64,000 nt of DNA, from contig NC_066313.1 of the NCBI RefSeq assembly GCF_022539315.1, forward strand, positions 9,675,764-9,739,763. The letters run 5' to 3'. Positions within the stretch are counted from its first letter, which is position 1. Every line of letters starts with the position of its first letter. A program made the translations under genes and the position numbers. Under the pieces are notes generated by a model that saw only the letters and a list, made by a program, of their open reading frames with translations, did not search any database and was not told where the DNA came from. The stretch is from Serinus canaria. Taxonomy: Eukaryota; Chordata; Aves; Passeriformes; Fringillidae. This document shows, one piece after another, positions 24,961 to 37,321 of the stretch.

Positions 24961-27900
24961 AATTTTCTTGGTTTCTTAAAGAAATTTTAAGCATTGTGTG
25001 TAAAATAGAGATAAAACTTTTAGATGGCTTGAGAAAGACAAAGAAAGGTCAGTTCTGGAAAATGAAGGAAAAAAAGGTTCCATTGGCTTTCATAACCAAA
25101 TTGCAAATGCAAGGGCCTGTTCTGCATTCACACTGTGGTTTTGCAGTAGTCACTGTGCTGCCTTTGTTATTGTGTTTTTATCCTGCATGAGCACTGGTTT
25201 TCTACAATTTTAAAATTATATTCTGAGGGAAACCCAGGAGATTTCCCCCATTTTATTCATGGAAAAAAAGATTTTGGTACCCTGATCTGATTGTTGAATC
25301 TCTCAGTCATAACCAGGTACCTGATATATATTTTCTTAGTAATAACTTGACCCACATTATTTTTACTGTAATGTTTTCATTCTTGTGACTCCCATGTGAG
25401 ACCTGTGAGCACTGTTATATCTTCATTTTGTGAAAGGGAAACAGACTGAATTCTGGTCCCATTATAATCACTGGCAATATTTTCATTGAATTTAGGTTCT
25501 TGTTCTAATTATCTTTCCCATTATTATTCAAGACTGTCAAAAAGCCACAAATTAAACTTGGATCTTGCATATCCCAGTGTATCCCTTTCTCTATTAAAAA
25601 AATAGATAAAAAATGATCTGTGGAATAATTTCCCACTGTATTATGTTTATTAGGAGACCAGCGTTTATCAAAATAGACAATAGCTTTTAACATGAAATGT
25701 GTTTTGTGTAAGTCATAGCACAGAACTTTGTACATGTTCAGGCCTTTTTGCTTAATAGAGATAAATGAGCTTCAAAAACATCTCATTAACAAAACCATTC
25801 TTTTCTTTCACCTCTTCTGCCTTTTCCCAAAATACACAAAATTTCCATTTGACAGATTTAAGAAAGGAACAGGATACCATTCCTGGCCCATTTTTTTCCC
25901 AGCCAAAACACTCCCATGCAGAGAGGTGTGGATAATGTGTTCCTGCAGAACAATATGGTGTGTAATTGTATGGATGCTGAATGTGCTCATTCTCTAACCA
26001 GGCTATGTGATAGCAGCTCTGACACATCTCATTAAAGGTCTATTTGCCATACCATTCACAGTCTTGATGATTTTCAGATGTGCCATGCTATAGATGGATA
26101 TATAACTTAAAAAATATGCTTGAGACACTGCTGATTCAAGATATGATATATCATTCACCTCTCCCAAGTAAAGTTAGTTGTCTAGTGATAAGCAGCATTA
26201 CAGACAAACAAACAAACCCATATTTATTTCTATTACATAAAACTGCTTTGTTATGACACTTACAACAACTGTCAGGAATTTCAAAGTTAATATTCCATTT
26301 TCAACAGCAGTTCCCAAAGAAATTGTTTTCATTGTTCAGTGAGCTATGATCTATTATCTATATATTTTTTTTTTTTACACCAGGTTCCTTCTTTCTTTTC
26401 ATCATGATTTGTGATAAAAATATTGCCCAGTAACAGCCAGCCTGACTGCTTGGCCTTACACACACACAAGGTACCTAAAGGCAGAGATGGGACTGCAGAG
26501 CCCATGAACTGTGAAGGACCACTCTGAACTCTTACCCCAAATAATCCTTAACCCAATTTATGCATTGTGGCAGCTGAGGGGGAATGGGTGGGCATGATGC
26601 TCTTTTTTTCATGAGCATATAGCCACCTTCCACAGGAAAAGGACAGAGTATGGATGCAAGGAAATCAGCCAGGTTTTGATTCTTTGCACTGGAGAAGTGA
26701 TTGCTATAAAAGGAGAAGACAATGGGTTCAGGTGAAAGCTGCTAAATATTTCAGCAAAGAAACCAAATTTGGAAGTGGCCTTTATAAACAAGAATTAATA
26801 TTGACAAAGGCTGTTCAATGTGCTGTTCTGAAAATGAGCAAGGCTATTTTCATTGAATTAAGACTGAGGAAAACCAGTAAACAAAACAGAACAGAATCCT
26901 TAGCAACTTAAGCACACAGAAGTGTTAGGTTTGAGTTCATCATGCTGCTGAACCAAAGCTCACAGAACCCAACTGAGCTGCTTCTGAATAAGGTTCCATT
27001 GGCCCCATAAACCCCTGTTACTCAGTAGCCATGTAATCAATTTATTTATATATAGTGTAAAACATTTATCACTTATGCAGTTTTTGAACCTGCAACTTAT
27101 TTCCCTCTTGTCCATTCATATTTTTGGGAAAAATATTTCAGCATTCTTTTCTTCATGCCATTTTCCAAACTTGAAAGTGACAACCATGGGCTCAAAAGTA
27201 AAACTAACTCTAAAACAAATATCCTACTAATTCCATCATAAAAATTCTAGAGAAGCTTGCCCATGTCCTTCTATGGACAGTAATGATTCTCTCTCATGAG
27301 TTAGCAGTTCCTCCATCCTGCATAACCATAGGGATAGAGAGATCAAAGGAGAGATTAAAAGTATTCTTCTTGACCCAACAAAGGAGGATAAGCTGCAAAA
27401 TAGGAGGTCAAGCTTGAGCTTGTCCAGAGAGTGGCAGAGATCCTATTTTAAGGACAGTAGCGGGAATCAAACGATGTAATTTTATTTTTGCAGCGCCTTT
27501 TTGTTGCTGCATTTCAGGAAATGCTCATGTGTATGGAATAGAAATGAAAACAGAGTTACTGTGTCAGCTTCTACTTCACATGCTAAAACTCAATCAGCTC
27601 ATTTGTGTAAGGACAGTCCCAGGCTCACAGAATATCAGGAAAGCTTTGCATTTAAAGTGAGGCTTAGTGAGGAATCCCAAGTGAATCTAAAGTTGCCCAA
27701 AGGTACTTGCTGGTTAGGTATGAGAATGGATCTCTTCTAGCCACAAAACAGAGGAGCTGTAGACAGCAGCTTCCTCATGCTGTTCTACTGCTATGGATGG
27801 ACAATTACAGAGAAAACACAGATCAGTTATTATAGTAATTTACAGTCCTGACCTAGTTTGAACTTGGGTTTGTGCAATGGTTATGTGGAAACTGAAATTT

Positions 27901-29418
27901 TTTGCTCAGATGAACATGAAAGCTTCTTGAACTGAGGGTTATTTCTTCCACTCTTCCTTCTCCAGGTTAAGACCCAACACCTCAACAGGACCTGAGAATG
28001 GTCCAGGTAAAACTAAAGCCATAATTTCTGCCTAAACTGCCTGATTTAACAAATATAATATATAATTTCATGGGAAACCATCTGCTACTTCAAAAGTCTT
28101 ATTTCAAAAACAGCTCTTCTCTCAAAGAACATTATGCTCCTAGCTGATTATTTGTATTTTAATAAGTAACATAGATATGCACACTGTTCTCCAGCATTTT
28201 AACTACTTCACATAGAGGGTTTACTCTCCAATCTTCATTCATAATAATTTCAAAGCCTAATACTGGTAAGAGTATGATGGTCAGAAAACTGTTTTAGATC
28301 TCTGAGATTTAGAAGTTGTGTCCTACCCTAAGATCATTTAAGCAATGATTACTACATTGCAGATAGAACAAGCATGATATTTAAATCTGAAACAGCCCAT
28401 TTTTCTTATTGCAGTATAGAAATGGCATTAGAAAGCTCTAACTTCAATGGGCTGAAACATTTCAATTCTTTCCTGTCTGTTCTGGACATTTCTGTGCTTT
28501 CTTTCATCCAGACAACGCCAAGCCACTGCACATTATGCTTGGGAGACAGGAAGAAACAACAGCTGGACTTTACCTCCTTAAGGAAAATATTGCTGCTGCT
28601 GGGCATTTGTTTTTTTCCATCACATCAAATATTTATATTGGTTCAACATAGCTGGACATCTAGGAAGAGTGATGCTCCCTGACTGTTTCATATTTGTCAC
28701 TCATGTTGCTTTGATATATCTTGACTTTTGGCCTAATTTCATCCTTGTACTGTTCTTCCTTTATTGTCTGAGTGCATCTAAAAGAAAATCTGGAGCATCT
28801 TGAGGTCATTAAAGAATGTAAATCACAATGACAAATTTGCATAATGTGTCAGTATCTATCTGGCATGCCCTTGTGGCAAGAGCCTTTAAAAACTCTAACA
28901 CTGCCCACACTTTCTTTGAGTTTACTTTTAAAAGTCACAGCACATCACATTCTTACAAGTTTCTATGGTTGTATAGCTTTCAGAAAGTTCCCAATGTATT
29001 TTATTAGTAATAAAACAGATCCATACATGAACAATCAAATTTATATCAAGGCTATTTTAAGATTCTTACCTTATGAAGTGACGCCAGAGCAGTAGATAAA
29101 AAAATCACTAAGTTTGTACCTTTGCTCAGTAAAATAAGTGCATTAAAGAACCACTTGCTCACAGAATACATTATGGTTTAAGAAAATTAGAAAAGAATAG
29201 TCATTGAATGATGAGAACAGACTGACCACATTCATTCTTTCCAGTTATAGAAGTTGATTCTGATTTTATTTGTTTCCATGAGAGACACAGAAGAAAATTT
29301 GTCTTCCTCTATTCTGAAAACAAAAGCAAACTTACTTTCCTTTCCACTCTCCTCCCAAATTTCATTTATTCACAAAAAGAGTACCTTAGCATCCTGTCCT
29401 TAAAGGATTTTCCTTACT
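24961..29418. other. Non-coding unique AT-rich sequence
   Basis: About 4.4 kb with no gene. Minor simple repeats: ACAA units (26204-26217) and a CA run (26457-26469). A weak MIR-like string (TATCTTCATTTTGTGAAAGG then GAAACAGACTGAA, about 25418-25450) is too degraded to call. Confidence 0.55.
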
Positions 29419-29464
29419 AAAAAAAAATAGAAAAAAAAAAAAACAAACTGGGTTTTTTTTTTTT
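29419..29464. repeat. Poly(A) then poly(T) snap-back tract
   Basis: An A-rich run (A8, TAG, A13) is followed after ACAAACTGGG-type sequence by T12. The A and T runs can pair as an imperfect AT hairpin. Low-complexity; probably slippage-derived. Confidence 0.7.
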
Positions 29465-31999
29465 CTCCACAAGAAATCTATATTTTATATGGAATTTATT
29501 TAGAAAGGCAGAAATTTTCTTGCAAATTCAAAACAACTTGAAAAGAATCAGGGCAGGAAAAAGGAAGACTCATTTGTGCTGAATGATGACCTCCTTAATT
29601 ACAGAAAAGAAGAAAGATTGCAGTGAAGGCAAGAAGACATGCAGAGATGTGTTGGTCATCAAGGTAAGCATTTGCAGATGTAGGTAAATCTGGGGAACAT
29701 GAAACATGGAGCAAAAAGCTCCAGGGAAATTGTTCTACATGAGCATGTTCAGTGTCACTCTTATTTCTACAACAGGTAATCGGTTTACAATAAATATAAA
29801 AGGGGTGGAGAGGCATTATTCTCTTCCCAAGTGTAGTGAAAACATCTGAGTTTAATGCTTTTTAGGCCTAGAAATTCCCAAAGTATCTACAGACAAGAGA
29901 AAACTCCTTTTGGGACTTCTCCACAACCCAGATGAATAAGCCTGATATTAAAATTTTATTTTTTTCTTTATAGATATGTAGTTAGTACTAGTTTGTTTTG
30001 GGTGAATATTTAATTATGTACTGAATAAGAAATAAAGCAAATATTCATTTTTAGGTTTTAAAATGAAATATTTCCCCTTTTTCTTTTAAGATATGTCATT
30101 GCCAGTAACTTTTATGTCAGAGGAAAAAAGAATTTTAATCACATAGCCAAATTCAGTCCTTATGCAAAATCAGTATAAAATCTCTTGAGACTGTTGTCAG
30201 TCCAAATATTTATCTGTTAAGCAAACAACACCATTGTTTTTTTAAGTCAGAAATACCACACCACATTTCAGTACTTGTTAGGAGGAACATGAGAAAATGT
30301 TAAAATGCATATTTGGTCAAGTGCAATGTATAATGAGCAACCAAGCAGGTGTGAATACTTGCAGAGATGATCATAATGAATAAATTTCTATTGAAGCAGG
30401 ATACTGTTGTAAATAAAGTGCATTGCTGGCACCCAAAAGGCCCAGGGTCTCCTCTTGCCTTTGATCCCATCTCCTTGTCTCATGGTTTCTGTTCTGGGAA
30501 ATGGAGAATGATGCAGAAATCCCACATCTATGAGAGGTCTAGCAGAGCACTACTTACATCTGTTTGGAGCATTAGTCAACAACAATACACTTTGAAGGCT
30601 TCTGTCTTCCCCTCAGCCTTAAGTAAGATACTAAAATACACATTAAAAGTTCTTTTAAGGAGGATGCCATCCCACTTTTGAGTCAGCAAAGATATTCCAT
30701 TTTACTACTGTTCACAAAACATTTGAAGCTGCAATATCATACATTCAAAATAAAACCTTTTCTTTGGTGTAAAATCATTTTGTGTCTTGCATTATATGCA
30801 TATCTTGCCTCCACCTGTGAAGTAGTAAAATAAAATAAGTTCTTGTAGTGATAACAAAAGATTAGAGAATGGCCAATACACTAGTACAGAGTAGCATTCT
30901 GGAGAGCTGCTGGGAGGAGCTGTGGGATTGATTGGACTGGTTGGTTCTAGGGGTTACAGAGTCTGTGCAGAGCCTGTTTGAGAGGGAGGTGGCCAGACAC
31001 AGGGGTGACATCCTTGGAAAAGTCAGGGGTCACAGCAGCAAGCTGTTCAGAGCAATAGCTGCCTTGATGCACCATGGTTCTCTCAGCTGCTGCCAGAGGA
31101 TTAAGGTGAAGGATTCAAGAGATAATCCACACACAGAAGCAGAACTGATGTGTGCAGCCCAAGAATAACATTATTATGTACATAAATAGTCGCTGTGTAA
31201 CTGAGCTTTCTGCCAAAGAGATCGTGTTGCCATAAGGGTGATGGATTTGAACTTCTGCTTTGTTACCTTAACACAGCAAATTCTCAGCTTCCTATTTCTC
31301 AAAAAAAGTAATTCTGGTTTATAAACCAGTGTTCTGCCTGCACCAGTTCTTTAAATTTATGACATGCACCAGCTGTGCTCGTGGTAGTCTCTGTGACACC
31401 ACAGTGTACAAGTGTTTCTCCCTAACCATGGGCTGCAGGTATTGATTAGGAAAAGGCTTTCAGGCTCCTACACATGCACATCTCCTTTGCTTGAGTCTGA
31501 GCCTGTCTTCAACAGGCACAGCATTAATCCTTGAGCTGCTGACCTGATTTACTTGAGCAAAACTTGTGAGACTTTCTCTCTCCTACAAGCTGGATCCTAA
31601 CTGTTTCTGCTGCTGAGTGCACAAGCACAAGAGAGTCAGAAGGGATACAAAATTAAGATGTAGGGGAGGAGAGTCAAACACTGCTTACATTTGTTCAAAG
31701 AGTTGGATGGAGATATTTAGGCTGCAGAAGGCAGGAGCTAGAAACTCTGCTGGGCTTTTTTAATCACTATCTATATTTTTGATTGAAAGGGGAAGCATAT
31801 GCCTGCCCAAAGGCTACTTGAAAACCTAAGGCTGTCATTTTCTAATGAATAGTTCCTTTCAGAGGCATATCCTATCTATAGGAGAAATAGATTTCTCTAC
31901 CTACAGAGCCTCGTGAGGGCATCAGTAGATGGGGCTCAGGACACCATGAAGCTGTACCTGGGCTGCTTGGTCCCAATGAGACCTGTACTGAAAATAAAA
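29465..31999. other. Non-coding unique sequence
   Basis: No gene called. An exon-like 59-nt segment at 29605-29663 and a perfect 16-bp palindrome CTGGTTTATAAACCAG at 31314-31329 are discussed in the findings. A GC-richer patch at about 30890-31170 has a 78-codon plus-strand frame with no recognised motif and may be an unidentified old repeat. Confidence 0.55.
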
Positions 32000-32385
32000 G
32001 AATGGTTTGGGGTGGAGGGGACCTTAGAGATCATTTGGTTCCACTCCCCTGGCACAGACAGGAACACCTTCCACCAGACCAGGTTGCTCAGAGCCCAATC
32101 CAGCCTGGCCTGGATGAACACTTGCATGGATGGGGCATCCACAGCTTCTCTTGGCAACCTGTGCCAGGACCTCACCACTCTCAAAATAAAGAATTTCTTC
32201 TTAATATCCAATCTGAATTTCTCCTGCTTCCATTTAGAGCCATTCACCTTTGATTATCACTGCATGCTCTTGTGAAAAATCTGTCTCCAGCTCTTGTGCA
32301 GCAGAAGTTTGGGCACTGGAAGACCTCAGTAAGATCACCCCACAAGCACCAGCTCTGGCCAGCCCCAGTGTCTGCACAGGGGACA
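32000..32385 (-). mobile_element. CR1 LINE, truncated 3' end
   Basis: The plus strand begins GAATGGTTTGGGGTGGAGGG, then GACCTTAGAGATCATTTGGT, CTTCCACCAGACCAGGTTGC, CAATCCAGCCTGGCCTGGAT, GGGGCATCCACAGCTTCTCT, AACCTGTGCCAGGACCTCAC and AAGAATTTCTTCTTAATATC. This is a near-canonical avian CR1 3' region in reverse. Beyond about 32270 the match weakens but a TGGAAGACCTCAGTAAGATC block still follows the family order. The element's 3' end is at 32000. The many overlapping frames at 31913-32721 on both strands are shadows of it. No RT domain remains. Confidence 0.93.
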
Positions 32386-33170
32386 AGTGTTGGAGGGTCA
32401 ATAAAAAGGTGCTGTTGGGAAGGATGGTTGAGGAGGCCATCCTGGGATGGTCCCTTTGGATGCATTGCAAGGAATACTACTGGAAAACTGCTTCCAGAGT
32501 TTCTGGTAGCATATGCTGCTATCATTTCCTGCTCCTGGGAGTGAGTAAAGTGAAAAATCAGCCTTGGAAATACTGGCCTTTTCCAGAAGGCTCCCTCTAG
32601 GGTCAATAGAAATTGTATTATTAAAATATATTAATAAAATACCCACAATAATCTCTAAAAATAAGCAATTTCTTGAGTGGCAAATAAGATTTAGCATGGC
32701 ACAAAGTAAAGGCTGTGACAATAAATGTCTGAATAAATGCAGCTAGCATATGGAAATATCAGTATAGAGCTTTCAGAACAAAGCCAGCAGCTGTAGATGC
32801 GGATTTGCATTTAGAACTTACACCCTACAGTGGATGTGCCAAGCTAACAAACCAGAGCTGTCTAGGAAGCACAAATAATCCCTCCAGAGCCACAGGCTCC
32901 TGCAAGCTTCTTGCACATCTTCCTCCCCCAGCTCTGCCTTGGCTGTGTGGTGGGATGCATCCCCTAAGTGAGATGAGGCTGGGGGCTGGGGGGGGAGTCA
33001 CTGCTGCTGTCACTAATTGCAGCACAGCAATTAGCTGCTCCTGCTTTGGCTGCACTTTGATGATGTGGCTGTTTTGATCTTACCCCTCCTCAGCCCTTCC
33101 TATCAGATGCTGGAGTTGTATGCCTTTGAGCTGGGCAGGACACCACTGGGCAAAGAATGCTCAGCACCTC
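32386..33170. other. Non-coding, partly GC-richer sequence
   Basis: May include further diverged CR1 sequence next to the copy upstream, but I cannot match it. GC-rich frames at 32805-33077 lie on both strands and are not convincing. Confidence 0.5.
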
Positions 33171-33196
33171 TTTTTTTTTTTTTTTTTCTTTTTTCT
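33171..33196. repeat. Poly(T) run
   Basis: T17 followed by C and a further T run, then TCTCCTC. On the minus strand this is a poly(A) run. Confidence 0.85.
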
Positions 33197-35943
33197 CCTC
33201 TGTAATCTCTCCATGAACCAGCCTTAGCAGTATCCTTTTTGTTTGTGCAAAGATACAGGCACAAGAAGTATGTTAATTAGCTGGGAATATGAATATGAAT
33301 TTTGTACTGTGGCATTGTTAAGCTTTTTCACACCTAGTAAAAAGCATTAAATTTGTATTAAAAAAAAAAGAGGATTAATAGAAATAGGCATTTGCCACAA
33401 CTCACTTTTATCTGCTGTTTCTAAATGTGTGCATTTTTGAATGGCAAAGATGGCTATTAACACTTCAAAATTTTGTCTCAGCTTCCATGTATCCTGGTAT
33501 GATCAGCATCATTAAGCATTATTTTTTTTGCTTTTCAATAACTGGAGTTACTTCACAGCAGTGACTCTAATGTTGAAAGACAAACAGTCAGTTACAGTGA
33601 AAATTCAGCTTATTGTGGTACCATTGCCTTCATGTAAGTTTTTAAAAAGAGGAACAAAAAAGATTGCTAATATAATTTAAGAAATATATATGATGTCACT
33701 CTTAAAAGGTAAAGAACTGAATTCAAAATTATGCAGGGCACAGTCATACCTCATACAGTAGTTACACTTTAAAATTCTATTTCTGGTGTTAAAATGGCAG
33801 TGTCTATTTCTGAGCTCAAGGCATTGTAAAAATAGATGACATTTGGAGGAAAGAAGAAACTCTGCCTGGAAACAGAAAAGGTACTCTTAGGGATTGAAAG
33901 TTAAGTCTGAGTCTGGATGAAGCAAAAAAGTTATTTTCTATTTTAGATAGGAAATGCTGTTGCTCAGCCTTTCTCAGGTTTATTTGATTGTGACTCTGGC
34001 ATAGAATTAGATATCATGTGCTCAAATTGTCTCCATGCCATGAATAGAACTTTCACATCCTAACTTAAACTTTTATTTACATTTTTGTATTATGCATTTA
34101 GTTGTGTGCTAAGGAGAACCATCTACCTCATTCTCAACTGCAATAATTTTCATTTCATGTGAGTAATCATTTTGATTAATTGTCTGAAGAATTTAATGAT
34201 AGTTCCTATGAAATCCAATCAAAACAAAGCAGAGTGTCCCAGAGATCAAGACAACACAGATGAGGGGATAGATGGAATTTTCTGAATAGGAACAACAGGA
34301 GAGAGGAAGTGTGTCCTACATATGGAAAGTACATGCTGCTTGTACGTATTTTTATATCTTATAACAAAGAAAGGCAGAGATTCTAAAATGGAGTCATAAA
34401 CATAATTTTTTTATGGCATTCATAAAAAAAGTAAAAATAAAGCAGTGTTAGAACATCTCAAATCACAATGCCTGTACCATGGATAGGAACAGCAGAATTG
34501 TCTCTGTAGCAGGTTCAATTACAGACTGTTGGACAAAAGTCATTCAGAGACCCTGAAAACCTCCTGACAAGGAAAAAGTTCAGGAAAATATGGATTTTTT
34601 TGAGGCAATTTTGAAGCACTGAGATACCTGGACTAATAGATAAAGATCCAAGAAATATTTTTGGGACTTTAAAGCATTACACACTTGAAAGAAGCCACTC
34701 AGATTTAAACTATGCCAGCATTTTCTATCTGGTCATTATAATCCACCACTTTCTTTTTCTCCTTTTTGGTAGTGGAAAAAAAAGCCTTTTTGAAAGTCTA
34801 GAAAATAAATACACTTAGTAAGTGGCCAAAGTTTGATGACATAAGAGCAAAAGACCCTTAAAATGATTAAATGGAAAAAACAATGTAATGAATTGTTGTT
34901 ATCCAGATGATGTTTCCATTTTTATATCTAGGATGCAATCTAGCAGAATTACATTTTGTAGATTGCAAAGAAAATGGAAAAGTGTACTTTAGGCTGGAAA
35001 TAGAACTGATTGCTCTGATAGTACTATCTCACTTGGTTGCACTGGACAGAATTTGGGAGCAGCTTTATAAGGCACCTTCATCTGTCAACACTATTTAAAG
35101 TGGAATCCTGAAGTGCATGGATCCAACTGGTGTTACCAGTGTAAACCTCTTCAGTGTCTCTTCTGGCTTAAGTAATATTTTTCTTCAATGAAGAAGATAT
35201 ATAAAATATTTTGTTAATTTTTTTTCCAAGTGCTTTTGTGAATGAAAAATTTCTTAAAATTCTGCTTCTTACCACCTGCATGGATTTCATATCAGTAGGA
35301 AGAAAAAATGGCTTGAGAGAGGTAAAATAGTCTCTGTCTAAACACTAAATGCAAGGTAATTCCTGTGGTTCATAAAGCAGTCAGCAGTCAATGTACAGGA
35401 ACAGAAAAGTTATGAGAGCCAGAATAAATGAACACTAGATTAACAACATGCTCACCCTGTAACCACTGAGAAACCATTCATCCTGCTGTGCCAGGACTCC
35501 CTCTCTACTACTAACCTTAACTCATTCCACAACCATTTCATACACTCACACATAATCATTTGTGAAAAGAAGCAGAGGGATGTGAAAACCCCTTTCTCTG
35601 GGTTTTCAGAATTCAGAAGTTTGGAAACACAAGAATATATTTTACAATGGACATTATCCAAGGCTACACTATCATGATACACACTTTGAATATCCCCATC
35701 ATGATATCCACCACTACATGACACACACTTTAATGCTTATTCTGCTTGCCTCATGCACCTCACTACAGAGAGAACATAAAAATAATTCAAAGGCCTGGTG
35801 TAGGGATTTTAGAGGTCTTTAAAGCTTTTCAAGCCAGCATATTTTCTCCACAGCAGGTGTGGCCTGGCTTCCCAGGCTAAAGCCAAGTAATACAGAATGA
35901 ATGGAATATATAAAAGATCTGTGTATTCAGGAGAATAGGATGA
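33197..35943. other. Non-coding unique AT-rich sequence
   Basis: No gene or named repeat recognised. Open frames are short and unremarkable. Confidence 0.6.
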
Positions 35944-36030
35944 TTGAGATGGATTTCTGTTTCAGGCATAGGGATGTAGGATGAGGAAATCATCCTGTAT
36001 CCCTATGCCTGAAACAGAAATCCATCTTAA
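35944..36030 (+). ncRNA. Near-perfect 41-bp hairpin, candidate hairpin RNA or recent inverted duplication
   Basis: The arms 35947-35975 and 35999-36027 are exact reverse complements over 29 nt (the left arm begins AGATGGATTTCTGTTTCAGG). Pairing continues inward through two positions that are G·T and T·G on the plus strand, then seven more exact pairs (AGGATGA with TCATCCT), leaving a 5-nt GGAAA loop (35985-35989). Outward it adds one G·T and two exact pairs. In total 41 positions pair, 38 Watson-Crick and three wobble, and all three wobbles are G·U-compatible only if the plus strand is the RNA. Size resembles a microRNA or short hairpin precursor. It matches no microRNA I know. A template-switch mutation or the end-pairing of a tiny inverted element would give the same sequence. 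The ncRNA label is an inference from structure; the fold itself is read directly. Confidence 0.35.
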
Positions 36031-37292
36031 AAGAAGGACAAAAAATTTCTTTTCAATTTATGCAGAAATAATCCAGCTGCTAGTTACAGGTTCCACTTAG
36101 CTCTAGAAAACTGGTTCAGTACAAATGAATTCAGCATTTTTATTGTTCATATTTATTAATGGCTTCCTAGGTTAGAAAGAATGGGATTTATTACATTTGT
36201 ATCCTTTTCTGAACTTCTGCATTCAACTTCAATCACTGCAATACTGCACAAAGATTTTGATACAAATCAACTGAAATACATGAAACCAACCAATATATGA
36301 ATAAAACAAAGTTTATTTCAGACTCCATGTTTACATCATTAGGAGCTTTTAAAATGATGTTTTAAGTGAACAGTAACTATATCCTAGACTATTTTGCTGT
36401 TTGCATTAGCTTTTGAGGATCAGGTCACTAATGTTTCTGGGTGCCTTAGTGGTAGATCAAAATTTGACAAGTTACTGTTTTCTCCCAAGTTCTTGGAAGG
36501 GCTGAAAAAATCCTCATCATATTGGAAGCATTTGCCAAGTTCATCCCAGAAGTCATTTTCACCTGGTTTTACAGCTTGAGTAAGACCTCAGTGAGCAAAG
36601 CAATGTAGCTCAGGGAAAATAAACCCCTGTTCTTCTGTTCACAGGTCGAGTGCCTATTTGACTCTGCTAGGAAATGTTTTACTGCATTTAGCCAGCTGAG
36701 AAGCTGGGCACAGTCACTGTCACTGCTTCACCTGACACAGGTTCCTCCCAGTTTCACAAGATGAACTCATTCCTTGGGTTGTGTCAAATATTCTGGCAGA
36801 GCAGACTCGGGCAACTTTTTCAAATTCCCTCATTTCTCCCCAGGAAATGGCTTGCTGTGCTTTGTACATCATAACCTGCAATTTTAATTTCGCTCTCTTT
36901 TTGCATCCCATTCTTTATTTTCCACCTGGGGGTACCTTCTAAATAAATACAAGAGTATAAAGGGAGCAGGTTTGCTTAACTACCCACAACTGTGATAAAT
37001 TTAAAGTTAGTTAAGAGAAATTAAAGTATTTAACTATGGAACTAATTATGTGTGTTACTAACCTAGATAAAATCAACAAGTATGTAACAAAAATGTATTT
37101 CTGGATTAAACTCTCCCAGTGGAGCTCGTGCTGGCACTCTGGATGCTGCTGGATAATTTTTTTTTATTTATATTTATATTTTTTTTTAGGAAACCAGGAA
37201 TGAAAGCAAAACCATCTTAAAATAACCCTTTTTTCAGGGTAACAGTTAGTTCCCCAGAGGTGAACATGAAAATATTTTCAGTTACTATTTTT
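36031..37292. other. Non-coding unique sequence
   Basis: No gene seen. T-rich stretches occur near 37155-37190. Confidence 0.6.
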
Positions 37293-37321
37293 ATACACAC
37301 AAACACATACACACACTACAC
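37293..37321. repeat. Imperfect (CA)n
   Basis: Short dinucleotide stretch TACACACACAAACACATACA and onward, interrupted by T and extra A. Confidence 0.75.

Noticed and set aside
25418..25450. MIR-like string
   Set aside because: Too short and diverged to separate from chance without alignment.
31314..31329. 16-bp palindrome CTGGTTTATAAACCAG
   Set aside because: A few such palindromes are expected by chance in 64 kb; no flanking symmetry.
31913..32721. Dense overlapping frames of 83-120 codons on both strands
   Set aside because: They lie on or beside a truncated CR1 3' end, which is non-coding; none shows reverse-transcriptase motifs.
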